From assembly GCF_002161235.1 (NCBI RefSeq), contig NZ_NFHE01000009.1:32780-96779 (forward strand): a stretch of DNA of 64,000 nt, given 5' to 3'. The translations under genes were made by a program, and so were the position numbers. Below, piece by piece: positions 1-8,820 of the stretch. Within the stretch, counting starts at the first letter, position 1. The number at the start of each line of letters is the position of its first letter. The stretch comes from Pseudoflavonifractor sp. An85. Its GTDB lineage: Bacteria > Bacillota > Clostridia > Oscillospirales > Oscillospiraceae. Below the pieces are notes generated by a model, which saw nothing but the letters and a program-made list of their open reading frames with translations, did no database searches and was not told where the DNA came from.

Positions 1-1
1 T

Positions 2-1078
2 TCCAAGAACATGATTGTGGCGGACCGCCGCAGACTCCTCAACGGGAACAGTTTCCGTTTGGGTGTCAGCGGATCCGGTAAATCCTTCTCCGCCAAGGAG
101 GAGATCGTCAGCATCGCCCTGTCCACCGATGACGATATCCTCATTCTGGACCCCGAATCCGAATTCGGCTTCCTGACGGAAGCGTTGGGCGGCGAGGTGA
201 TCCGGGTGTCGGCCTCTTCTGATACCCACATCAATGCGCTGGACATGGACAAAGCCTATGGGGATGAGCGCAACCCGCTGATTGAGAAATCCGAGTTCGT
301 CCTCTCCCTGTTTGAACAGCTGGTGGGCGCCGGAGGTGTTTCTGCCAAGGAGAAATCCATCCTGGACCGCTGCACCTACGATGTGTACCGGGAGTACATG
401 GCCAACAACTACCAGGGCGAGGTACCCACCCTGAAGGATCTGTACCATTCCCTCCTGAAGCAGCCGGAGCCGGAGGCCAGGGGGCTTGCCCTTTCCTCCG
501 AGCTCTTCATCACTGGCAGCCTCAACACCTTTGCCCAGCCCACCAATGTGGATACCAAGGCGAGGATCATCGCCTATGATATCCGGGAACTTGGGGAGCA
601 GCTCATGCCTATTGGGATGCTGGTCACGCTGGACGCCATCTTCAACCGGGTGATTCAGAACTGGAAGAAGGGCAAGACCACCTGGGTGTTTGCGGACGAG
701 TTTTATCTGCTGTTCCGCTATCAGTACAGCGCCGACTTTTTCTATAAGCTGTGGAAGCGCATCCGCAAGTACAACGGCCTTGTGACAGGGCTCACACAGA
801 ATGTGGAGGAACTACTCCGTTCCGATACCGCCCGTCTCATGCTGGCGAACAGCGAATTCCTCATTCTGCTGAATCAATCCGCCACAGACCGTGACGAGTT
901 GGCGGGCCTCCTGCACATCTCCGACACCCAACTGGGGTACATCACCAATGTGTCGGCGGGCTGCGGCCTCATCCGCTGCGCCGGGAACATCGTCCCCTTC
1001 GAGAACAGCTTTCCCCGCAACACCCGCTTGTACCAGCTGATGACCACCAAACCGGATGAAGCCCTGAGAGGGGTGTAA
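2..1078 (+). CDS. VirB4/TraE-type conjugation ATPase, C-terminal part (5' truncated by window)
   Basis: The reading frame is open from the first bases, so the gene starts upstream; about 358 C-terminal residues are visible. Seen: a Walker A motif (GVSGSGKSF) about 20 residues after the first in-window Met, and a Walker B-like segment (WVFADEFYLLF) about 220 residues in. This is the arrangement of the VirB4/TraE ATPase of type IV secretion and conjugation machines. The family energises assembly of the mating channel at the cytoplasmic face of the membrane. The next gene is a cell-wall hydrolase, the usual VirB4 neighbour in Tn1549-like elements of Clostridia. The family call is firm; the exact subgroup is not determined. 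Confidence 0.9.
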   Translation, partial: SKNMIVADRRRLLNGNSFRLGVSGSGKSFSAKEEIVSIALSTDDDILILDPESEFGFLTEALGGEVIRVSASSDTHINALDMDKAYGDERNPLIEKSEFVLSLFEQLVGAGGVSAKEKSILDRCTYDVYREYMANNYQGEVPTLKDLYHSLLKQPEPEARGLALSSELFITGSLNTFAQPTNVDTKARIIAYDIRELGEQLMPIGMLVTLDAIFNRVIQNWKKGKTTWVFADEFYLLFRYQYSADFFYKLWKRIRKYNGLVTGLTQNVEELLRSDTARLMLANSEFLILLNQSATDRDELAGLLHISDTQLGYITNVSAGCGLIRCAGNIVPFENSFPRNTRLYQLMTTKPDEALRGV

Positions 1079-1145
1079 CATCCATGAAACTGTCATTCCC
1101 CAGGGGGCCTCCTTCGACCCCCTGTATTCTTTTTTTGCAGGAGGT

Positions 1146-2903
1146 ATGCCTTTGAAAGAAATAAAGACCAAACCGGAGGGCGGCAAGCCCAAACTGCTGG
1201 GGAGTGCGGCCAAAGCCCCGAAAACCGCCATGAAGGATTTGTGGCTGAAGTCCAAGGAGAAATCCGTTTCCGAGATAAAGGAAACGCCCTTCGCCAGCCA
1301 GCAGGGGGAGTCCTCCAATGCCCCGGCCAACACTGCCGGGGATCAGATGCTGTCCGGCATGGAGAGCACTGCCAAGAAGGGGGCAGATTTGACCTATCGG
1401 GGCGGCAAAAAGCTGGCGCAGACTACCGCCAAGAAAGTGCGGGAGAAACGTGAGGTAGCCCGCATTCGCAAGCAGGCCGAGGGTCCCGCCTCAAAAGCCG
1501 CATCCCAAACGGGAAAGGCCGCCAAGCGTGCGGCCTCCAAAATTAAGACCAAGAACGCTGTGGTGAAGGGTGTCAAGGGGAAGCCGGCAAAAGCGGTAAA
1601 GACAGCCAACAGGACCCTGAAGGGAGTCAAGCAGGGCGCCAAAAGCATCCAGACCGCACAGAGATCCGCTAAGGTGGCGCAGAGAACAGCCCAGGCCACC
1701 GCAAAGGCGGCAAAGGCAGCCGCCCATGCCGCCAGAGCCACAGCGAAAGCGACGGTCACTGGGGTCAAGGCCGCTGTTAAGGTGACTGCCACAGCCATAA
1801 AAGCGACCATCGCGGCAATGAAGGGATTGATTGCCGCCATCGCTGCCGGTGGCTGGGTCGCTGTGGTGATCATCCTGCTGATATGCCTGATTGCTTTGAT
1901 AGTCGGCTCCTGCTTCGGCCTGTTCTTCGGTTCAGAGTCCACTGGGACAGGGACCAGCGTGACCCAGGCGGTGGCTGACCTCAACGAAGAATACCAGGCG
2001 CACATTCAGGAGATTGAAACCGCCAACCCCCATGACAGGCAGGAGATCACCTCCAACGACGGGGTGCTGTCTGTCAATTGGGAAGATGTCCTTGCGGTAT
2101 TCTCCGCAAAAGTGACGGGCGCAGAGGATGGCTCCCAGGTGGCCTCGCTGGACGATGTCCAGGTGGATGAACTGCGGAGTATCACGTGGGAGATGAACGC
2201 CATCAGCTACACCACCCGCACAGAGAGCAGTTCCGTAGAGGTGACTTCCACAGATGAGAATGGAAATGAGGTTACCAGCACGGAGACGGTGACGGAAACC
2301 ATTCTGGAAATCACCATCACCCACAAAACACCGGAGGAAATGGCCCAGCAATACAACTTCAATGACAGGCAGAATGAATACCTGGCCCTGATGACAGAGC
2401 CGGAAAATGAAAACCTGTGGGCCGAACTGCTGGGCGGTTACGTCAGCGGCGGCGGGCAAATCATAGACCCCAATACCAACTGGGAAGGAACAGGCATCTT
2501 CCAATGGCCGCTGCCTCAGAGCTACACCATTACCTCTTGGTTCGGCTACCGGGCGGATCCCTTCACCGGGGAGATCGACTACCACAGCGGCACCGACATC
2601 GGTGCTCCGGGCGGCACCCCCATCCTGGCGGCTGCGGATGGCACCGTCACCATCGCCAACGGGATAGACTCCTGGGGCGGCGGGTACGGGTATTACATCA
2701 AGGTGCGCCACAACGACACCTACGAAACCCTGTATGCCCACTGTTCCTCCATCTGTGTGGTGGCAGGCCAGGAGGTCAAGCAGGGCGAGGTGATCGGCTA
2801 TGTAGGCACCACAGGGAACTCTACCGGAAATCACCTCCACTTCGAGGTGTGGCAAAACGGGCAGCGCACCGACGCTCTCAGCTTCTTCAGGGCTAAAGGA
2901 TAA
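1146..2903 (+). CDS. membrane-anchored M23 (LytM-type) peptidase of the conjugation module
   Basis: 585 residues. Residues 1-225 are Lys/Ala-rich and low complexity, predicted cytoplasmic and basic. A single transmembrane segment lies at about 231-262. The C-terminal 120 residues are an M23 endopeptidase domain with the zinc ligands in HSGTD (about 480) and HLHFE (about 563). Proteins of this layout open peptidoglycan locally for the conjugation channel, the VirB1-like role. It starts 67 bases after the VirB4 gene behind a GCAGGAGG ribosome binding site, so the two are probably co-transcribed. The long basic N-terminus could contact DNA or the membrane; that is inference. Many relatives also carry an NlpC/P60 or lysozyme domain, which I do not see here. 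Confidence 0.88.
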   Translation: MPLKEIKTKPEGGKPKLLGSAAKAPKTAMKDLWLKSKEKSVSEIKETPFASQQGESSNAPANTAGDQMLSGMESTAKKGADLTYRGGKKLAQTTAKKVREKREVARIRKQAEGPASKAASQTGKAAKRAASKIKTKNAVVKGVKGKPAKAVKTANRTLKGVKQGAKSIQTAQRSAKVAQRTAQATAKAAKAAAHAARATAKATVTGVKAAVKVTATAIKATIAAMKGLIAAIAAGGWVAVVIILLICLIALIVGSCFGLFFGSESTGTGTSVTQAVADLNEEYQAHIQEIETANPHDRQEITSNDGVLSVNWEDVLAVFSAKVTGAEDGSQVASLDDVQVDELRSITWEMNAISYTTRTESSSVEVTSTDENGNEVTSTETVTETILEITITHKTPEEMAQQYNFNDRQNEYLALMTEPENENLWAELLGGYVSGGGQIIDPNTNWEGTGIFQWPLPQSYTITSWFGYRADPFTGEIDYHSGTDIGAPGGTPILAAADGTVTIANGIDSWGGGYGYYIKVRHNDTYETLYAHCSSICVVAGQEVKQGEVIGYVGTTGNSTGNHLHFEVWQNGQRTDALSFFRAKG

Positions 2904-2937
2904 AAGGAAGCAGCAGCCTGGTTCAGGCTGCTGCCCC

Positions 2938-3360
2938 TCATTTCTTTCTCTCGAAGCTGTACCCCACATCACGGATGCACCGCAGGTAAACACCGGAGTC
3001 CTGCTTCAAATTCAGCTTTCGCCGGATGGCCTGCACGTGATGGCTGACCAGCTTTCGGGCTTCCCCATAGTCTGGCTCCCGCCAGATCCTCTCATAGATT
3101 TGGCTGTGCGTTAAGACATGGTTGGAGTTCTGGAATAAGTATATAAGTATTTCGTACTCCGTTTTGGTAAGCGGGATCTCCTGCTGGTTGCGGAAAACCC
3201 TGCGCTGCCGTGGATAGATTTCAAGCCCTGGAAGAGATATGATAGAGTCCTTGTTCTGTTTGCAGTTTTCGATTTCGGGATGATCCTGCAAAAACGAAAG
3301 AAAGTCCTCAAAAACTTCCCCATCCTCTTCCTGCAGCTCCAGAATAATGACTCGTCTAAT
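2938..3360 (-). CDS. orphan winged-helix (OmpR/PhoB-type) DNA-binding protein, no receiver domain
   Basis: About 140 residues. The C-terminal 95 residues are an OmpR/PhoB trans_reg_C winged helix (LTKTEYEILIYLF, then a recognition helix near SHHVQAIRRKL and the wing GYSFERKK). The N-terminal 45 residues are too short for a receiver and carry no phospho-acceptor Asp. An ATG at 3375 is in frame, but the strong Shine-Dalgarno GGGAGGT lies inside codons 1-3 of that reading. It is correctly spaced for an ATT at 3360, which aligns with the initiator Met of the paralogue at 12618-13052. I therefore give the ATT start; 3375 is the alternative. The gene lies downstream of the ABC operon on the same strand. 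Its target is unknown. Confidence 0.75.
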   Translation of the reverse strand: MRRVIILELQEEDGEVFEDFLSFLQDHPEIENCKQNKDSIISLPGLEIYPRQRRVFRNQQEIPLTKTEYEILIYLFQNSNHVLTHSQIYERIWREPDYGEARKLVSHHVQAIRRKLNLKQDSGVYLRCIRDVGYSFERKK

Positions 3361-3429
3361 TCTATCACCTCCCATGCTTATGAACGAAATCCTGTTTGCC
3401 CTTCATGCTGCTGCATGAGGATCCCCGGT

Positions 3430-3840
3430 TTATTTGTCTTGCTCCCGAAATTCCCAGCCTTCCCAATCGTCATCGTCCTCCTCCGGCTCCACCTCTTCCG
3501 TAAAGGTGGAGCCAGGGGCCTCTGCCGGGGCGTTGAGCATATAAGGAGTAACCTGTACCGGCATCTCGTTCTTGAGTGCCAGCACCTTGGGGACTGCCTT
3601 GCCGCAAAACACCATGGCGGCGGCAAAGGCGAAATACTGCACACAGCTTGTAAGATAGAGATTCACAATGGCCAGTTCATTTCCCTGCACAGGGACGCCC
3701 TGCTCAAGCTGCCGGGAAATGTTTTGATGGCAGGCCGCCAGGGAGACAAAAGCCGTGATCAGCAGCACCACAGCAAAAACGTAGCAGGCCACAGCGAGGA
3801 TGCTGCCCTTTTTGGAGGGCTTAGAAAACTCGTCCATCAT
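3430..3840 (-). CDS. small two-helix membrane protein of the ABC operon
   Basis: 136 residues. Two predicted membrane segments are seen (about 13-33 and 67-87). They are joined by about 30 predicted extracytoplasmic residues, and an acidic cytoplasmic tail (VEPEEDDDDWEGWEF) follows. The start overlaps the stop of the ATP-binding gene by an ATGA, so translation is probably coupled. I recognise no family. Context suggests an accessory subunit of the transporter. The paired ATG ATG at the start leaves one residue of uncertainty. Confidence 0.7.
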   Translation of the reverse strand: MMDEFSKPSKKGSILAVACYVFAVVLLITAFVSLAACHQNISRQLEQGVPVQGNELAIVNLYLTSCVQYFAFAAAMVFCGKAVPKVLALKNEMPVQVTPYMLNAPAEAPGSTFTEEVEPEEDDDDWEGWEFREQDK

Positions 3841-4541
3841 TTTGCCCTCCTTTCACTGCGGGGAGTGTTGTTTCTGCGGGATTGGGGCTGGGCGGCTCCA
3901 TCTTGAACGCGCTCCAACACCTGCAGCTCACCCTTCTTCAGCCGGAACACCACATCGGCCTGCTTCGCCAGTTCGTTGGAGTGGGTGACGACCACCACAC
4001 ACTTGTTTATCTTGTGGGCGCTCTCTTTAAGAATTTCCGTGATGTCCTGGGCGGTGTCCTCGTCCAGATTGCCCGTAGGTTCGTCTGCCAGGATCACCGG
4101 GGCCTCACTTGCCAGGGCGCGGGCAATGGCTACACGCTGCTGCTGGCCGCCGGAGAGTTTCAGCACATTCCGCTTGGCTTCTTCTTTCGTCAGCCCCAGG
4201 CGCTCCAGAATGGGCAGCGGCGGCAGCTTGGAAGTCAGCGACACGTTCTCCGCAGGGGTCAAGTAGTCGATTAAGTTGTACGCTTGAAAGATAAACGCCA
4301 CATGGTTTTTCCGGTGGTCGGAAAGCCCTGTCTTGGCAATGTCCTGCCCGTCGAAGTAAATCTGGCCGCTGCCGGGGCTGTCCAGCCCGCCGATCAGGGA
4401 GAGCAGGGTGGTTTTGCCGCAGCCGGAAGGCCCCAGGATGGCGTAGAGTTTGCCCTGCTCCATTTCGGCGTTGACGCCTTTTAAGACTTTCTTTTTATTA
4501 TCGTAGGAATATCCCACTTGCTTGATTTCCATGATACTCAT
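3837..4541 (-). CDS. ABC transporter ATP-binding protein (LolD/MacB/FtsE type)
   Basis: 234 residues. Walker [10 protein letters not shown] (about 37-45), signature [15 protein letters not shown] (about 128-142), Walker [10 protein letters not shown] and the switch His in VVVTHSNE are all intact. It belongs to the family that drives FtsX-fold mechanotransmission permeases such as MacB, BceAB and LolCDE. It lies downstream of three FtsX-type permeases and 40 bases after the last. Such systems typically remove or resist cell-envelope antimicrobial peptides; that role is inferred from the paired two-component system, and no substrate can be named. Confidence 0.93.
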   Translation of the reverse strand: MSIMEIKQVGYSYDNKKKVLKGVNAEMEQGKLYAILGPSGCGKTTLLSLIGGLDSPGSGQIYFDGQDIAKTGLSDHRKNHVAFIFQAYNLIDYLTPAENVSLTSKLPPLPILERLGLTKEEAKRNVLKLSGGQQQRVAIARALASEAPVILADEPTGNLDEDTAQDITEILKESAHKINKCVVVVTHSNELAKQADVVFRLKKGELQVLERVQDGAAQPQSRRNNTPRSERRAK

Positions 4542-4581
4542 AGTGATTACCTCATTTCGTTATTTTAAGGGGTGGATGGTC

Positions 4582-5856
4582 TTATTCCATCTGCGACAAA
4601 ATCTGCTTGGGCTTCAACCGCAGGGTGGAAATGCTGGAAACCAGCACTGCCGCCACCAGCAAAATGCCGCCCACGATAGCTACCAGCATAAAGTGTTCCG
4701 GCGTGACGATGACATTCTCCGCCGCCTTGCCGAACAGCGTCCCCAGGGCGCCGGCAACCTGCTTGCTGGACAGATACGCCAGCGGGAAGGCCACCACCGC
4801 GATCAACAGGGTTTCCAGCACATATTGGAGAATCACCGCAGGCTTGGCGATTCCAACGGCCAGCAAAATACCGGTTTCCCGTTTCCGGCTGCGGATGGAC
4901 ATGGAGAGGATCAGGATAATCAGTACCATGCTCACAGCCGTGATGACAACGATGAGGGTAGTAATCAGGGTGCCGGTGTCAGAAAGGGCGCTGGAAATAT
5001 TCTGATATACCTCGTCATTGGCAGTAATGATAAAGTTATCCCAGTTAATAGAATCAATATGTTGCACGTTCTTTATTACATTGTCTAATTGAGCAGCGTC
5101 CTCCACATAGAAAAAGCCTCTTTCAATTCCATCATCTGAGTAATTTACTGCCAATGCCTCCATAACGCTGTTACTACAGAAAGCATATTGATTATAGTCC
5201 CAATAGGTAGACGCATCGTACATATTTATTGTGTCGTCCTTGTCCGCCACAATGTCAAATACGCCTATAAGTTCCATCTCAACCTCTGGATCGTTATATT
5301 CAGGGTTAATAATACCTGTAATTTTGTCTCCTATTTTTAACCCGTTTTTTTCAACGCTCTCCCGGCTGAGAATAACTCCATCTGTAACATCCTCTGTAAT
5401 GTGAGAACCTTCAACAAGCTCAAATCGCCCGGATACAAATAAACTGTTAAATTCAGAATTATATGCACCATAAGCATAGTAGGCGAATCCGTCTGGGCTA
5501 AGGCTAAGATTATTTCCTTCTTCATCGTACAAGGTAGGCACACCGCCATTTGACGCATCGTACCCAGTGATACCTTCCACCGAAGCGATTTTTTGAATCA
5601 TATCTTTAGTGATGAGTTCTTGCGTACTATAAGTACCATCACTGTCATTTGCCCAACCACCCGTAGATAAATTGCGCTCCACGGTAAAGCTGGCCCCGGT
5701 GGTTCCCCGGACTTCCTCGGCCTGTTCCTCCTGGGCGTCGGCTATGGCAAGGCCGGACAGCACCAAAGTGGTAATGGCCAGGAGCAAGCAGAACACCAGC
5801 AGCGTCTTTTTCCATTTTCTCGCGGTATGTAAAACCGCCCGTATTCCTAAATTCAT
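4582..5856 (-). CDS. FtsX-type ABC permease A
   Basis: 424 residues. One N-terminal membrane segment (about 17-38) is followed by a large extracytoplasmic domain (about 45-270) and three C-terminal membrane helices, the FtsX/MacB_PCD plan. Residues 1-55 and the last 165 residues are almost identical to permease B (5869-7131), while the extracytoplasmic middle differs strongly. The DNA of that middle (about 5030-5680) is visibly more AT-rich than its flanks, suggesting a domain replacement. It is transcribed with permeases C and B upstream and the ATP-binding gene downstream. Confidence 0.9.
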   Translation of the reverse strand: MNLGIRAVLHTARKWKKTLLVFCLLLAITTLVLSGLAIADAQEEQAEEVRGTTGASFTVERNLSTGGWANDSDGTYSTQELITKDMIQKIASVEGITGYDASNGGVPTLYDEEGNNLSLSPDGFAYYAYGAYNSEFNSLFVSGRFELVEGSHITEDVTDGVILSRESVEKNGLKIGDKITGIINPEYNDPEVEMELIGVFDIVADKDDTINMYDASTYWDYNQYAFCSNSVMEALAVNYSDDGIERGFFYVEDAAQLDNVIKNVQHIDSINWDNFIITANDEVYQNISSALSDTGTLITTLIVVITAVSMVLIILILSMSIRSRKRETGILLAVGIAKPAVILQYVLETLLIAVVAFPLAYLSSKQVAGALGTLFGKAAENVIVTPEHFMLVAIVGGILLVAAVLVSSISTLRLKPKQILSQME

Positions 5857-5868
5857 ATTGCGCCTCCT

Positions 5869-7131
5869 TTACTCCATCTGTGCCAAAATCTGTTTGGGCT
5901 TCAACCGCAGGGTAGAGATACTGGACACCAGCACTGCCGTCACCAGCAGGATACCTCCCACGATAGCCACCAGCATGAAATGCTCCGGCGTGACGATGAC
6001 ATTCTCAACCGCTTTGCCGAACAGTGTACCCAGGGTGCCGGCAACCTGCTTGCTCGATAGGTACGCCAGTGGGAAGGCAACCACTGCGATCAGCAGGGTT
6101 TCCAACACATACTGGAGAATCACCGCAGGCTTGGCGATACCCACCGCCAGCAAAATGCCTGTTTCTCTCTTTCGACTTCGGATGGACATGGAGAGGATGA
6201 GAATAATCAGAACCATGCTCACCACGGTAATGACGATAATAAGGGTGGTAATCAGGGTGCCGGTGTCAGAGAGGGCGCTGGAAATATTCTGATACACCTC
6301 ATCATTGGCGGTAATCTTGTAGTTGTTCCAGTTGATAGAGGAAATGCTCTGCACTTCCCGAATCACATTCTCTAATTGGGCGGCGTCCGTGACATAGTAG
6401 TAGGCTTCGGAAATGCCCTCGCCATCTTCGCCCCAGCCCTTAATCAAGCCCTCGGCTGCGTCCATGCTACAAAAAACATAGCTGGAATAGGCGTAATAGG
6501 ACGCATCATCATACATATTTACTTGGTCGTTCTTATCAGCCACCACATCGAAGATACCTACGATCTTCATATCCACTTCCGGGGTGTTATTCTCCGGGTA
6601 GTAAATGCCTGTCAAGGTGTCCCCGACCTTCAGCCCGTTCCACTCAGCCAGTTCCCGGCTGATAATAATGCTACCCGTCATATCATCAGTGATGTGGGTG
6701 CCTTCCACCAGCTCAAACCGGCCCGACAAGAACAGCTCATGGTATTGGGAGTTGTAGGAGCCGTAGTTGTAGAAGCTGTAATTCTCATGGGCCAGTTCCT
6801 CGCCCTTATCATTAAAGATACGGGGCAGGGTAATCAGGGTGGCGTCATACCCTTCAATGCCATCCACTGCGGCAATCTGCTGAATCATGTCCTCGGACAT
6901 AAATTCCTGTGTACTGTAATTGCCGTTCCAGCCGCCCGTAGAGATGTCGCGCTCCACCGTGAAGCTGGCCCCGGTGGTTCCCCGGACTTCCTCGGCCTGT
7001 TCTTCCTGAGCGTCGGCTATGGCAAGCCCGGACAGCACCAGGGTGGTAATGGCCAGGAGCAAACAGAACACCAGCAAGGTCTTTTTCCATTTCCGTGCGC
7101 TATATAAAATCGCCCGTATTCCTAAATTCAT
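5869..7131 (-). CDS. FtsX-type ABC permease B (paralogue of A)
   Basis: 420 residues with the same topology as permease A: an N-terminal helix, a long extracytoplasmic domain and three C-terminal helices (near ILILSMSIRSRKRETG, the second-helix region and the last 40 residues). The termini match permease A almost residue for residue, so the pair arose by tandem duplication. The GC content of the extracytoplasmic part matches the flanks. Only 12 bases separate it from permease A, and its Shine-Dalgarno lies in the gap after permease C. Confidence 0.9.
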   Translation of the reverse strand: MNLGIRAILYSARKWKKTLLVFCLLLAITTLVLSGLAIADAQEEQAEEVRGTTGASFTVERDISTGGWNGNYSTQEFMSEDMIQQIAAVDGIEGYDATLITLPRIFNDKGEELAHENYSFYNYGSYNSQYHELFLSGRFELVEGTHITDDMTGSIIISRELAEWNGLKVGDTLTGIYYPENNTPEVDMKIVGIFDVVADKNDQVNMYDDASYYAYSSYVFCSMDAAEGLIKGWGEDGEGISEAYYYVTDAAQLENVIREVQSISSINWNNYKITANDEVYQNISSALSDTGTLITTLIIVITVVSMVLIILILSMSIRSRKRETGILLAVGIAKPAVILQYVLETLLIAVVAFPLAYLSSKQVAGTLGTLFGKAVENVIVTPEHFMLVAIVGGILLVTAVLVSSISTLRLKPKQILAQME

Positions 7132-7146
7132 ATCGCCTGCACCTCC

Positions 7147-8484
7147 TTAACTCATCTGCGACAAGATACTCTTGGGCTTCATCTTCATAATGGGATAGGC
7201 CGCCAGTGCGGTAGAGGCTACACACAGCACCATACCGAAAGCCCACACCAGTGCGTAATCCTCAGCGGAAACGGCCACTTCGATCTCGGCAAGGCCCAAA
7301 TCCTCGGTGGGTTCTTCCGCAGTTTCGCTTTCTCCGGTCAAGTCCACCGTTTCATAGGTTTCGCTTGTCACCTGAGAGAGCAGGCTGCTCCCGATCTGAT
7401 GGGAAATGGCTGTGCTGGTTCCAAAGGAGATCACCAGGGCGATGGCCGCCACAAGAATCACTTCCAGCAGGTATTGCAGCAGCACCGAGCCTTTGGAAAT
7501 GCCCATCGCCAGATAGACGCCGGTTTCATGGATTCGTCCACGGAGCCGCAGCGTCAGGAACAGGGCCAGCACCAGGAAACAGATCACCGATACCACAGCG
7601 ATGGCGATAAAGACGATGTTCTGCAAGCCCTCCAGGGATTCCTTGGCGTTCTGATAGTCGTTGTCGTAGCGGGTCAGGGTGCAGTTCTCCCAATCCACGC
7701 CATCCAATTCCTGCACATCGGTCATAATGCGCTCCAGTTCGTCCGGGTCGTTCACATAAAAATCCCCGTATTGGACATTGGTGGTTCCCTCGGTGCCGTA
7801 GAGCAGGAAAGAGGCGGTGGAGAGATCGGTAAACACGATATTGTCGTAAAGGTCATAGGACGGGGCCATGCCGATGGAATCCTGTTTTTCCGTATTGGTG
7901 AAGATCCCGGCCACCGTCACAGGGATGGTCTTATCTTTGTCCTCCACATTCCCCAGCAGCATGGTGTCGCCCACAGACAGGCCGTTGCGCTGGGCAAATT
8001 TCTCATGGATCAGCACCTGGCTGCCGGTTTCGGTGGTGATGGGGTTTCCCTCCACCATCTCAAAGCCGCCATCGGTGAAATAGCTGTCCTCCTGGGAATT
8101 GGAGTTCGCCACCACCCGTCCGGCGTTCTCATATCCCTCCGGCACCTGGGCAGCGCCCTCGGTGTTGATTTCCAGAAGGTTCCCGTCTGCGTCAAAATAA
8201 GTAGCGTAGGTGTAAGAGCGCAGGGTGTACCTGCCGCTCAAACCATCCATAGCAAGAATCTGGCTCACCGTATCCTCCGGGATGCCGTTTTCCAGCGTCT
8301 TGGCGTTGATGGTAAAATAGCCCAGCAGGGCTTTTTTAATATTGGCGTTGGCTGTTTCCGTGGCCGATTGGATGGAAAGGCAGGTCAGCATTAACGTAGC
8401 CATGACCAGCAGAAACGCCAGCAGTGTGAGGGTCTTGCCCTTTTTGCGGATGGAATACAGGCAGGCCCGTTTGCACAGGTTCAT
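7147..8484 (-). CDS. FtsX-type ABC permease C (first gene of the efflux operon)
   Basis: 445 residues. It has the same overall plan as A and B but is only distantly similar, with an acidic insert (about 375-405, rich in Glu) between the second and third C-terminal helices. It is the first long gene of a unit reading C-B-A-ATPase-small membrane protein. An operon with three permeases and one ATPase is unusual, since FtsX-type exporters need two permease protomers; alternative pairings (C with A or B, or A with B) are possible. The start ATG overlaps the stop of a 15-codon ORF (8481-8528). Confidence 0.88.
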   Translation of the reverse strand: MNLCKRACLYSIRKKGKTLTLLAFLLVMATLMLTCLSIQSATETANANIKKALLGYFTINAKTLENGIPEDTVSQILAMDGLSGRYTLRSYTYATYFDADGNLLEINTEGAAQVPEGYENAGRVVANSNSQEDSYFTDGGFEMVEGNPITTETGSQVLIHEKFAQRNGLSVGDTMLLGNVEDKDKTIPVTVAGIFTNTEKQDSIGMAPSYDLYDNIVFTDLSTASFLLYGTEGTTNVQYGDFYVNDPDELERIMTDVQELDGVDWENCTLTRYDNDYQNAKESLEGLQNIVFIAIAVVSVICFLVLALFLTLRLRGRIHETGVYLAMGISKGSVLLQYLLEVILVAAIALVISFGTSTAISHQIGSSLLSQVTSETYETVDLTGESETAEEPTEDLGLAEIEVAVSAEDYALVWAFGMVLCVASTALAAYPIMKMKPKSILSQMS

Positions 8485-8528
8485 CTCACGGCCACCTCAT
8501 TTCCTTCGAGTAAAACCAGTGGGTTCAC
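8481..8528 (-). CDS. possible 15-codon leader peptide coupled to permease C
   Basis: A GTG at 8528 lies 6 bases after a strong AGGAGGT and opens a 15-residue frame (VNPLVLLEGNEVAVR). Its TGA overlaps the ATG of permease C as ATGA. The ribosome binding site and the coupled overlap are seen in the sequence. That it is translated is inference; it could be a relic of a lost gene. Confidence 0.35.
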   Translation of the reverse strand: MNPLVLLEGNEVAVR

Positions 8529-8603
8529 TTGTGTACCTCCTAACGTAGTTTTTCGCCGGGGCTGCTTCTCGCTCCGGTGGTGTCCCGTCTGCCGGGAACA
8601 CCC

Positions 8604-8662
8604 TTATGGTACACTACAAAGGTGGAGTTGAGGTGGAGTTGAGATATTTTTTAGGTGGAGTT
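8604..8662 (-). promoter_or_regulatory. three AGGTGGAGTT direct repeats upstream of the permease operon, with probable -10
   Basis: Exact copies of AGGTGGAGTT (plus-strand reading) at 8620-8629, 8631-8640 and 8653-8662 are spaced 11 and 22 bp, that is on one helix face. On the minus strand they sit where a -35 box would be, ahead of TACCAT (-10-like, 8605-8610). A related pair stands before the response regulator gene at 11525-11545. This pattern suits binding of an OmpR-type regulator dimer, most likely the one encoded at 10816-11490. Confidence 0.65.
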
Positions 8663-8709
8663 GGCATTTTTACAAAGTAAAATCAGTGTACTCTCTCCGC
8701 ATCAGGCAT

Positions 8710-8746
8710 AAAAAGAGCAGGAAATCTGTTTTCAAGATTTCCTGCT
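8710..8746 (-). terminator. intrinsic terminator after the alkyltransferase-like gene
   Basis: An 11-bp perfect stem (AGCAGGAAATC at 8716-8726 with GATTTCCTGCT at 8736-8746) is followed on the minus strand by a T run, complement of the A run at 8710-8714. It would end the gene at 8821-9297 before the permease promoter region. Confidence 0.75.
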
Positions 8747-8820
8747 GAATGGTGCCGCCGATAGGCGGCTGCTATTCAGTTTTGAAAGTTCGGGTCAAAG
8801 TGGTCTGAAAATAGAATATT

